Source: Deltaproteobacteria bacterium (GTDB taxonomy: Bacteria > Desulfobacterota > Binatia > Binatales > Binataceae). From it: a stretch of DNA of 39,298 nt. The translations under genes and the position numbers were made by a program. The DNA lies in assembly GCA_021827495.1 (NCBI GenBank), contig JAKAVN010000016.1:1-39298 (forward strand), written 5' to 3'. Positions 33,371 to 39,298 of the stretch are shown in pieces; within the stretch, counting starts at the first letter, position 1; each line of letters opens with the position of its first letter. The notes under the pieces were generated by a model that saw nothing but the letters and a program-made list of their open reading frames with translations, had not been told where the DNA came from and ran no database searches.

Positions 33371-33780
33371 AGCCCAAGCCCCTGCCCCACGTAGGCCCGT
33401 TCACGCGTCCGTACTGGGATGCGGCGCGCGAGAGCAGGTTCATGCTCCAGCGCTGCCGGCGATGCCGTCAGGCGATCTATTATCCGCGCCCGTGGTGCCC
33501 GCACTGCTGGAGCACGGAACTGGAATGGATGCCGGCTTGCGGACGCGGGCAGGTAATTACCTACAGCGTCATTCATGAGCCCCCGTCGGAGGCTTTCGTC
33601 TCCGAGGTTCCCTACATCCTTGCGGTTGCGCGGCTCGAGGAAGGACCGCAGATGATGGCCAACGTACTTGGCATCGAACCCGCCCGCATGCGCGTCGGCT
33701 TGCCGGTACGCATAGTCTTCGAAGAGCGTTCCGGCGGCTTTCGGGTGCCGCAGTTTGCGCCGGCGGAGGAATCCACATGA
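33367..33780 (+). CDS. DUF35 Zn-ribbon/OB-fold acyl-CoA-associated protein
   Basis: This 137-residue protein has an N-terminal helix (PFTRPYWDAARESRFMLQRC), a rubredoxin-like zinc ribbon with CRRC and CPHC (residues about 30-48), then an OB fold (GRGQVITYSVIHEP...YILAVARLEEGPQMMANVLG). DUF35 proteins pair with SCP2-thiolase-like proteins; in Ltp2-ChsH2 aldolases this domain contacts the CoA substrate and is required for activity. Here it is a separate gene fused by ATGA overlaps to the thiolase-like gene before it and the MaoC-type gene after it. Confidence 0.88.
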   Translation: MKPKPLPHVGPFTRPYWDAARESRFMLQRCRRCRQAIYYPRPWCPHCWSTELEWMPACGRGQVITYSVIHEPPSEAFVSEVPYILAVARLEEGPQMMANVLGIEPARMRVGLPVRIVFEERSGGFRVPQFAPAEEST

Positions 33781-34337
33781 GTTACAAGCCCGACACCTTC
33801 CTGCCCATTCGCTTCGGCACTTACGAAGAAGCGCGCGCTTGGATCGGGCGCAAAACCGAAGTCCGCCCTTGCGATGACGAAGTCAACTGGCAGGCAATCA
33901 AGTACTTCTGCGCCCTGGTCCAGGACGGGAATCCGAACTACTGGAATCCCGACGAGGCGCGCCGCCGCCACGGCGCGATCATCTCGCCGCCCGGGATGCT
34001 GATGGTGTGGCTCATGCCGCTGCCGTGGCGGCCGCAGGGCAAGGTCGAGGACGCCGTGATCGCCACGCTGGTGCCGCTGCCCGGCGACACGCTCATCAAC
34101 GTTTCGACCGACAGCGAGTATTTCATTCCGATGAAGGTCGGCGATCGCCTGACCGTCCAGGAGGAGGTCGTCGAGGTTGCGCCGGAAAAGAACACCAGCC
34201 TCGGACGGGGGCATTTCATCACGACGCTTGCAACCGTTCGCAACCAGAACGCAAAAGTCGTCGCGACCAACCGCAACGTGATGTTTCGTTATAGTGCCGC
34301 CGAGGGCGCTGGCGCCAAGCCAAGGAGGCCTCAATGA
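33777..34337 (+). CDS. FAS1-like MaoC dehydratase subunit (non-catalytic half)
   Basis: This 186-residue hot-dog-fold protein is of the FAS1-like dehydratase type. The region where hydratase-2 enzymes have D-x-N-P-x-H reads QDGNPNYWN, so Tyr replaces the catalytic His; the protein probably binds substrate and needs a partner subunit. The following PPGMLMVWLMP and TDSEYFIPMKVGDRLTVQEEV are typical of the family. It is comparable to the N-terminal part of mycobacterial ChsH2. GGAGGA six bases upstream supports the start. Four-base overlaps occur at both ends, giving a coupled pair with the next MaoC gene. Confidence 0.82.
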   Translation: MSYKPDTFLPIRFGTYEEARAWIGRKTEVRPCDDEVNWQAIKYFCALVQDGNPNYWNPDEARRRHGAIISPPGMLMVWLMPLPWRPQGKVEDAVIATLVPLPGDTLINVSTDSEYFIPMKVGDRLTVQEEVVEVAPEKNTSLGRGHFITTLATVRNQNAKVVATNRNVMFRYSAAEGAGAKPRRPQ

Positions 34338-34819
34338 CACCCGACCTGCAATCAGCCTCAAGTTCCGGGGGAAAACCCAGCCGTTTGTTCGAGGACGTCC
34401 GCGAAGGCGAGACCCTTCCTGAGGTCGTGATGCCGGTCACGATAAGCCTGTGCGTCAGGGACGCCGCCGCCACGCACGATTTCTTTCCCGGCCATCATGA
34501 CCGCGATTATGCGAAGGCGCAGAACGCGCGGGACTCCTACCTGAACACGATGTTTTTCCACGGGTTCGTGGATCGCGTGGTGACCGACTGGGCGGGTCCG
34601 GATGCGTGGATCGCGCGCCGCCGCCTCGACATGGTTGTGCCGGTGTGCATCGGCGACACCATGCGTACCGAGGCGCGCGTCGTGCGCCGCCGGGAAGAAC
34701 ACGGGCACGGGCTGGTCGAAGTGGAGGTGCGCGTGCTAACTGAACGAGGCTTGGGCGCGAAAGCGACGCTTACCTGCCGCCTTGCGCGTGCGGGCGCTTC
34801 CCGCTCGGGCTCCATTTAA
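34334..34819 (+). CDS. MaoC-like hydratase subunit (catalytic half)
   Basis: This 161-residue single hot-dog MaoC-like protein has the Asp/His pair of (R)-hydratase type in RDAAATHDFFPGHHDRDYA, followed by FHGFVDRVVTDWAGPDAW and a strand-rich C-terminus (VCIGDTMRTEARVVRR). It corresponds to ChsH1, the active partner in the mycobacterial ChsH1-ChsH2 enoyl-CoA hydratase. AGGAGG five bases upstream of ATG 34334 supports the start, which overlaps the previous stop. The predicted reaction is hydration of a 2-enoyl-CoA to a beta-hydroxyacyl-CoA for the aldolase pair upstream. The substrate is unknown. Confidence 0.82.
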   Translation: MTPDLQSASSSGGKPSRLFEDVREGETLPEVVMPVTISLCVRDAAATHDFFPGHHDRDYAKAQNARDSYLNTMFFHGFVDRVVTDWAGPDAWIARRRLDMVVPVCIGDTMRTEARVVRRREEHGHGLVEVEVRVLTERGLGAKATLTCRLARAGASRSGSI

Positions 34820-34834
34820 AAAAGAGGTACAGGG

Positions 34835-35992
34835 ATGAGCTTGGACGCCAATGAGGCCGAACTGATCCGGACATTCGTCCGTCAACTGACCACCAAATAC
34901 GACCGGCGCTACTGGCTCGAGTGCACCTCGCAGGGCAAGGCCCTCGACGAGTTGTGGCGCGAGCTGGGCCGGGCCGGATATCTCGGCGTGACTGTCCCGG
35001 AGCAGTACGGCGGCAGCGGGCTTAGCATGAGCCGCCTGACCATTTTGGTGGAGGAACTCGCCAACCACGGCCTGCCGACGTTCTTCATCGTCATTAGCAC
35101 GGCGATGGGATCGGTCGCGATCGCCAAACACGGTACCGAGGAGCAGAAGCGCCGCTATCTGACCACGATGGCCGACGGCAGCGAGAAATTCTGTTTCGCC
35201 ATTACGGAGCCCGACGCCGGCAGCAACAGTTTCCGGGTTCGGACGCTCGCCCGCCGCGACGGCGACAATTATGTGATCAACGGCCAGAAGGTTTTCATCA
35301 GCGGGGTGGACCAGGCGGACCATATGCTGTTGGTGGCCCGAACCACTCCCGCCGACCAGGTCAAGGACAAGCGCGAGGGGATGTCGCTGTTTATCGTCGA
35401 CACCAAGGCGGCCGGCCTTACCATGCACCGGATGGACACGCGGGTGGTGATGCCCGAGGGCCAATTCGAGGTTTTCTTCGAGGACGTGCGAATTCCGCGT
35501 GGCAACCTGGTCGGAGAAGAGGGCAAGGGTCTGAAGGCGATTTTCGACGCGCTCAACCCCGAGCGTATTTCGGCGAGCGCGATGGCCACTGGCGTGGGCC
35601 GCTATGCGCTCGGGAAGGCGGTCGAGTACGCGAAGATCCGCACGGTCTTCAACACGCCAATTGGTGCCCACCAGGGCCTTGCACATCCGATGGCGGTTGC
35701 GAAAACAAGGCTCGAACTCGCCTCGCTGATGGCGCACAAGGCGGCGGAGATCTTCGATGAGGGCGGCGACGCCGGAATGTACGCGAACATGGCCAAGTAC
35801 GCCGCCGCCGAGGCTGCGATCGACGCGGTGGACATTGCGATGCAGGTTCACGGCGGAAGCGGCTTCACGGGCGAAACGGATATCATCACGCTCTGGCCGA
35901 TAGCGCGCCTGCTGCGCACCGCGCCGGTCTCTCGCGAAATGATCCTTAGTTATATCGCGCAGCACGTTCTCGGTCTGCCGCGCTCATACTGA
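34835..35992 (+). CDS. Acyl-CoA dehydrogenase
   Basis: This 385-residue FAD-dependent acyl-CoA dehydrogenase has GYLGVTVPEQYGGSGLSM, the FAD/substrate segment CFAITEPDAGSNSFRVRT, and the C-terminal MQVHGGSGFTGE with the ending VLGLPRSY. The usual C-terminal catalytic Glu (as in MCAD) is not present: APVSREMI stands at its place. Glu243 in NPERIS falls at the helix-G position used by isovaleryl-CoA and long-chain dehydrogenases, so it is the likely base. It is the last gene of the operon, 15 bp after the MaoC gene, with GAGG seven bases before the ATG. It would supply the enoyl-CoA for the MaoC pair. Confidence 0.9.
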   Translation: MSLDANEAELIRTFVRQLTTKYDRRYWLECTSQGKALDELWRELGRAGYLGVTVPEQYGGSGLSMSRLTILVEELANHGLPTFFIVISTAMGSVAIAKHGTEEQKRRYLTTMADGSEKFCFAITEPDAGSNSFRVRTLARRDGDNYVINGQKVFISGVDQADHMLLVARTTPADQVKDKREGMSLFIVDTKAAGLTMHRMDTRVVMPEGQFEVFFEDVRIPRGNLVGEEGKGLKAIFDALNPERISASAMATGVGRYALGKAVEYAKIRTVFNTPIGAHQGLAHPMAVAKTRLELASLMAHKAAEIFDEGGDAGMYANMAKYAAAEAAIDAVDIAMQVHGGSGFTGETDIITLWPIARLLRTAPVSREMILSYIAQHVLGLPRSY

Positions 35993-36161
35993 GCCGCAAA
36001 GCGGGGAGGCCGAAATCGGCGGCATGACGCCAGTTGCATCTTTGTTGCGCCCCTTGGAACACCATCCTCGGGCCGCGGCGCCGTAGAGCAGTTCCGGCCG
36101 CTGCTGGTGCTTTAGCCATTGCCCCAGATAGGCCGCGAGGCGGCGCCGCGGCGGCGTCAGC

Positions 36162-36190
36162 TTGACTGCGGCCGGGCAAACATCGATGCT
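36162..36190 (+). promoter_or_regulatory. Possible promoter of tRNA-Ser
   Basis: TTGACT (36162-36167), 17 bp, then GATGCT (36185-36190), ten bases before the tRNA. The -35 is good and the -10 weak. Confidence 0.35.
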
Positions 36191-36199
36191 GCCTGCTGC

Positions 36200-36290
36200 G
36201 GAGAGGTTCGGGAGTCTGGTTTAACCGGCGTGACTCGAAATCACGTGAGCCCTCGTGGCTCCGGGGGTTCGAATCCCCCCCTCTCCGCCA
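36200..36290 (+). tRNA. tRNA-Ser (anticodon CGA)
   Basis: A complete class II tRNA: a 7-bp acceptor stem (GGAGAGG with CCTCTCC), a 3-bp D stem, anticodon stem CGTGA/TCACG with loop CTCGAAA (anticodon CGA at 36236-36238), a long variable arm (GAGCC/GGCTC) and a T arm GGGGG-TTCGAAT-CCCCC. G is the discriminator base and CCA is encoded. It decodes UCG. It lies 257 bp from the end of the recombinase gene. Confidence 0.97.
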
Positions 36291-36547
36291 CCCAGTCTTC
36301 GCATTCAGAGATTCTCCGCGGGGTTCGCCTGAAATCCGCGCATTTCGGGCCCAATTTGCATCTCTCGCGGCACCAGAGACACGCGAGTTCGAGCCCTATC
36401 GTGGGAATTTCGGCATTTTATCTCTGTTTCGAATTTCGCTGGTGCCGCGAGAAAACCCGGTACAAGCCCGCGTGGTGGCAACGGCAAGGCATGACAACAC
36501 GCTAGCATCCCGTGGTTACGTCCATGCCCTCGACCTAGAATGCTAGC
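36291..36547. other. Repeat-rich region between tRNA-Ser and recombinase: candidate attachment region
   Basis: A perfect 14-bp inverted repeat (36363-36376 with 36439-36452, 62 bp apart), a perfect 8-bp inverted repeat (36501-36508 with 36540-36547) and an 8-bp near-perfect hairpin (about 36329-36350) are crowded here. No ORF shows coding character. Large serine recombinases usually have their attachment site close to their own gene, so a hybrid att site here is plausible but unproven. Confidence 0.4.
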
Positions 36548-38242
36548 TCACTCGAAGCCCAGCGCCGCATTCTGTTTGGCCCACTCGACGGGGATCTCGA
36601 TACCGCGGCTGAGTGCCTCTCCTGTGAGATCAGCCGGATGGCGACCTTCGGCTATCGCCTGGACAATCGCGGGTGAAAGAAACGCTAGAGGGATGAGACG
36701 CCGTACGAAACGTTCGTTCACCCCCTCTCGCGCCGCGATCTCCCGAGGGAACACCGCCCGACCCGAGACGAGCTCGTTGAACCACTTGTGTCCGCGGGCG
36801 ACCGCTTTTAGAAGCGTCGGGTCGATCTTGCGGGTCGAAACACCGCCTCCGATCACCAGCCGCATCGCGACTCCCCGCCGTTTCATTTGGAGAGCTACTA
36901 ATCGAGTGAACGTCAATGATGGCGCTCGTCTGACCGCTGAATTGGGCGGTACCAACGACTCGAGATTCATCGATATTTCTATGCCGTTCTTTCTGAGATC
37001 CACTCGCTTAACGAGTTCAGCGATGGTGAGTGCCGCTTCCGGCCCCGACTCCAGCAACGCACTCTTGGCTTCGGCTGCTTTTAGGATCGAATGAATCTCG
37101 GCTGACGATACGCCGGCCTCCTGCAACATGGTCGCGATGCCTGTCTGGTCGTTCAGGATACTCCGAGCCGAAACAAGAACGCTCTGTTCCAGCTCAGGTG
37201 CAGCCAATCGCCACCCCTTCTCCGCTTCCAATGAGGAACCGCCGCCTCTGACCAGCTGGCGAGAAATATAATACCGGTAGCGGCCACCATGCCGGCCCTT
37301 CGCTCCCGTCGCATACAGCGGTTCGCCGTGCTCATCGAACAGCTTGCCCGCCAAAATGTTACCAGCCGCCTTGATCTTCGGGATGCCGTCTCGCGCAGTT
37401 TGATCGCGAAGGCGTCTCTGAACCTCCTCCCAGGTTTGTCGATCCATGATGGCTTCGTGCTGCCCGGGATGATAAACCTTCTTGTGGCGGATCTCACCGA
37501 TGTAGATCGGGTTCGCGAGCAGTTCATAAAGGGCGCCGCGCGAGAAGGCTCTGCCTCCCGAGCGCGTGCCGTTCTTCGATACGCGAACCTTCGAAACAAC
37601 CCCGCGCCGATCGAGATCATGTTTCAGCAGACGGACGCTGCCTAGTTCGAGATACCGTTTATAGATATTCCTAACGAGCTTTGACTCTTCTTGATTGACC
37701 ACCAGCCGGCGATCGCGGATGTCGTAGCCGAGGGAGCAGAAGCCTCCCATCCACATACCCCTTTTCTTGGAGGCAGCAATCTTGTCGCGGATCCGCTCGC
37801 CAGTTACCTCGCGCTCAAATTGGGCGAAGGAGAGCAGGACGTTCAGTGTCAGACGCCCCATCGAGGTGGTGGTATTGAACTGCTGAGTGATCGAGACGAA
37901 CGAAACGTGGTGAGCATCGAAGACTTCCACCATTTTGGCGAAGTCCGCCAGCGAGCGGGTTAGCCGGTCGACCTTGTACACAACCACTACGTCGATCCGG
38001 CCTTCGTCGATGTCGGACAGAAGGCGCTGCAATGCCGGGCGCTCCATAGTGCCGCCAGAAATGCCGCCATCATCGTACTGGGTCTTGACCAGACGCCAAC
38101 CCTCACCCGCCTGGCTCTTGATGAACGCTTCACAGGCTTCGCGCTGAGCCTGCAACGAGTTGAAATCCTGCTCGAGGCCTTCCTCGGAAGATTTCCGCGT
38201 ATACACCGCGCAGCGTTGAACAGGAGATTTAGCGCGTTCCAC
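36548..38242 (-). CDS. Large serine recombinase
   Basis: This 564-residue site-specific recombinase has an N-terminal resolvase-type catalytic domain (residues about 8-155) with the nucleophile Ser18 in VYTRKSS, YDDGGISGGTMERPALQRLL and VYKVDRLTRSLADF. The Recombinase domain follows (RGALYELLANPIYIGEIRHKKVYHPGQHEAI), then a region where other members have a Cys-type zinc ribbon; here the cysteines are missing (LAGKLFDEHGEPLYATGAKG), as in the subfamily that travels with DUF2924. The GTG start has AGGAGG upstream. It overlaps the DUF2924 gene by 14 bp. Base composition is less GC-rich than the chromosome around it. It likely integrated an element near tRNA-Ser. Confidence 0.92.
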   Translation of the reverse strand: MERAKSPVQRCAVYTRKSSEEGLEQDFNSLQAQREACEAFIKSQAGEGWRLVKTQYDDGGISGGTMERPALQRLLSDIDEGRIDVVVVYKVDRLTRSLADFAKMVEVFDAHHVSFVSITQQFNTTTSMGRLTLNVLLSFAQFEREVTGERIRDKIAASKKRGMWMGGFCSLGYDIRDRRLVVNQEESKLVRNIYKRYLELGSVRLLKHDLDRRGVVSKVRVSKNGTRSGGRAFSRGALYELLANPIYIGEIRHKKVYHPGQHEAIMDRQTWEEVQRRLRDQTARDGIPKIKAAGNILAGKLFDEHGEPLYATGAKGRHGGRYRYYISRQLVRGGGSSLEAEKGWRLAAPELEQSVLVSARSILNDQTGIATMLQEAGVSSAEIHSILKAAEAKSALLESGPEAALTIAELVKRVDLRKNGIEISMNLESLVPPNSAVRRAPSLTFTRLVALQMKRRGVAMRLVIGGGVSTRKIDPTLLKAVARGHKWFNELVSGRAVFPREIAAREGVNERFVRRLIPLAFLSPAIVQAIAEGRHPADLTGEALSRGIEIPVEWAKQNAALGFE

Positions 38243-38708
38243 GAGACCCCTCCTTCAAACGACCTTTCAAACCGAAGAAGAGAGGTCCCGACCACCTGCA
38301 GCCGGTGATTACGCGGGCAACTTGCGAAAGCGAACGGTAGTTCTTTTTGCGGTACAGAACTCCTCGGTCGAGCACGGTGACGTGGTGACTTTTACCCTGC
38401 CAATCGCGGATCAGAACCGTGCCGGCAGAGGCTCTTGTGACTGGCCGGGTACGCGAAATCCGGTGGCCACCTGCATCCTCGGACGCGCGCTCAAGCAGGC
38501 GGCGCACTGAGAGCTTGAGCCCGCCGAACACTCGCTCCTGCATGCGGTACCCGATCGCCGAGACGAGCAGCTTTCTGCTGCTGCGCGGAGGCGGTTCAGT
38601 GCCATATACATATCGCCATCGGTCTTTCAGTTCGCCTAAGCTCAGGTCGAACAGGGCCGCGATTTCGCGTGAGAGTTCCCCTTCAGCCTCAGAAGATCCG
38701 TGGTTCAT
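38229..38708 (-). CDS. DUF2924 protein, recombinase partner
   Basis: This 159-residue protein is of the DUF2924 family, which is frequently encoded directly upstream of large serine recombinases in prophage-like or transposon-like elements. The N-terminal half is helical (ELSREIAALFDLSLGELKDRWRYVYGTEPPPRSSRKLLVSAIGYRMQE); the C-terminal half holds the family pattern GTVLIRDWQGKSHHVTVLDRGVLYRKKNYRSLSQVARVITG. A small DNA-binding or accessory role in recombination is inferred from the neighbourhood. Its end overlaps the recombinase start, showing coupled translation. Confidence 0.85.
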   Translation of the reverse strand: MNHGSSEAEGELSREIAALFDLSLGELKDRWRYVYGTEPPPRSSRKLLVSAIGYRMQERVFGGLKLSVRRLLERASEDAGGHRISRTRPVTRASAGTVLIRDWQGKSHHVTVLDRGVLYRKKNYRSLSQVARVITGCRWSGPLFFGLKGRLKEGSRGTR

Positions 38709-38711
38709 GCC

Positions 38712-38734
38712 CTGTCCGCCTCCTCAGCGGACAG
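38712..38734 (-). promoter_or_regulatory. Hairpin presenting the DUF2924 Shine-Dalgarno in its loop
   Basis: An 8-bp perfect stem (38712-38719 with 38727-38734) and 7-nt loop lies three bases upstream of the ATG on the minus strand. The purine-rich AGGAGG falls in the loop and first stem bases. It could modulate translation of the DUF2924/recombinase pair. Confidence 0.35.
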
Positions 38735-39298
38735 AGACACACATTGCTCGTTTCCCGGCACGCAGCCAGTCCTGCGCCGCGGGAGATTTCGAACGCCAAG
38801 GGGGCCCACGCAGATTCGCCTAATTTGCGGCGCCCGGCCGAAAATCACCGGAGAGTTCGAATTGAGTGCGCTCTGCCCATGAGTCTGCAGCGAACCGCTG
38901 GCTTCTCCACGGAGCTAGAATGTCCGCGCGATTGGCCGGTTCATGTGCGATTCCCAACTTGCCTCGCTAGTCTCTCTGGCGACCCACGAGGCCAATTTCC
39001 ACTCTTACTAGGTCCCTCGTTTTCTCTGCCGCGATTTCGCCTGTCCGATTCGCCTTCCAATCGCCCCGATCGTGCAGACCGTCGATCCGCGCCAATAGCC
39101 GGCTCTCCCTTTCCGCGCGAATGACATGGGAATAATGGAATCACTCGCTTCATCCACGCAACGGAGCGAACATCCCAGCGAGCCCTTACGGCTTAGGAGA
39201 TTTAACAGGTTGCGGAAAAAGGATTTTTGACCCCTAACAACATTAATCCAAGGCCCACTCTCATGATCGTAGTAATGCTTACCCTTCGCCGCAATCGT
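38735..39298. other. Element flank, no recognised gene
   Basis: This 564-bp stretch upstream of the DUF2924 gene shows no convincing gene. A minus-strand frame is open from the window edge to a stop at 39008 (96 codons, no start inside that makes sense), so the tail of a gene entering from the right is possible; I recognise no family. Base composition is lower in GC near the edge. I see no second copy of the tRNA-Ser 3' end here. Confidence 0.3.

Noticed and set aside
35946-36179. 77-codon minus-strand ORF between the acyl-CoA dehydrogenase and tRNA-Ser
   Set aside because: Low-complexity Ala/Arg composition; it overlaps the end of the dehydrogenase gene and covers the likely tRNA promoter.
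36380-36412. Second tRNA T-arm-like sequence (GAGTTCGAGCCC) after tRNA-Ser
   Set aside because: No acceptor, D or anticodon stem can be built around it, and it does not match the tRNA-Ser 3' end, so it is neither a tRNA nor a clear att duplicate.
38941-39153. 70-codon minus-strand ORF near the right edge
   Set aside because: Arg/Gly/Ser-rich composition, no Shine-Dalgarno and no recognisable family.

Overview
The window is a high-GC (mostly mid-60s %) bacterial chromosome segment with about 32 protein genes, one tRNA and one recombinase module. A two-membrane (diderm) cell is indicated by a complete Mla/VacJ lipid-transport set. CofC points to coenzyme F420, and an F420-type luciferase-like oxidoreductase is also present. 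Together with a heterodimeric-E1 pyruvate dehydrogenase and a thiolase-like/DUF35/MaoC/acyl-CoA dehydrogenase operon, this fits an uncultured soil or groundwater lineage such as Binatota (Desulfobacterota_B) or a similar deep proteobacterial-like group. That placement is inference; there is no rRNA gene in the window.

Layout. 1-2.7 kb: a His-rich secreted protein, a heme-copper-oxidase-like membrane protein and a GST-like protein. 2.7-5.1 kb (minus): a short TadE/TadE/TadG pilus-type operon closed by a strong terminator. 5.3-8.6 kb (minus): a Fsr-like MFS transporter, an SDR, a broken enoyl-CoA hydratase and an exported zinc metalloprotease. 8.9-12.1 kb (plus): a DEDDh exonuclease/GIY-YIG fusion and a homogentisate-dioxygenase-like protein. 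12.2-13.8 kb (minus): a dienelactone hydrolase-like protein and a TPR/SH3 lipoprotein. 14.0-18.5 kb (plus): cofC followed by mlaE, mlaF, mlaD, mlaC and mlaA, closed by a perfect palindromic terminator and more long hairpins. 18.75-19.5 kb (minus): a coiled-coil protein built from 17-residue repeats.

19.8-28.0 kb (minus): read in transcription order, a zinc-ribbon/PH protein, rnhB, E1alpha, E1beta, E2, lpdA, lipB and lipA. This run holds the pyruvate dehydrogenase complex together with the enzymes that lipoylate it. 28.2-29.6 kb (plus): the F420-type LLM protein, then an AT-richer 390-bp leader with a good sigma70-like promoter in front of a small excisionase-like HTH protein. 29.8-31.8 kb (minus): an RNase II/R family exonuclease.

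32.2-36.0 kb (plus): a translationally coupled operon (three ATGA overlaps) of a Cys-less SCP2-thiolase-like protein, a DUF35 protein, a FAS1-like MaoC half, a second MaoC half and an acyl-CoA dehydrogenase. It resembles the actinobacterial igr steroid side-chain cassette, with ChsH2 split into two genes. 36.2-39.3 kb: tRNA-Ser(CGA), a 257-bp stretch rich in inverted repeats, then a large serine recombinase and a DUF2924 protein on the minus strand, probably one end of an integrated element. The last 590 bp hold no gene I can recognise.
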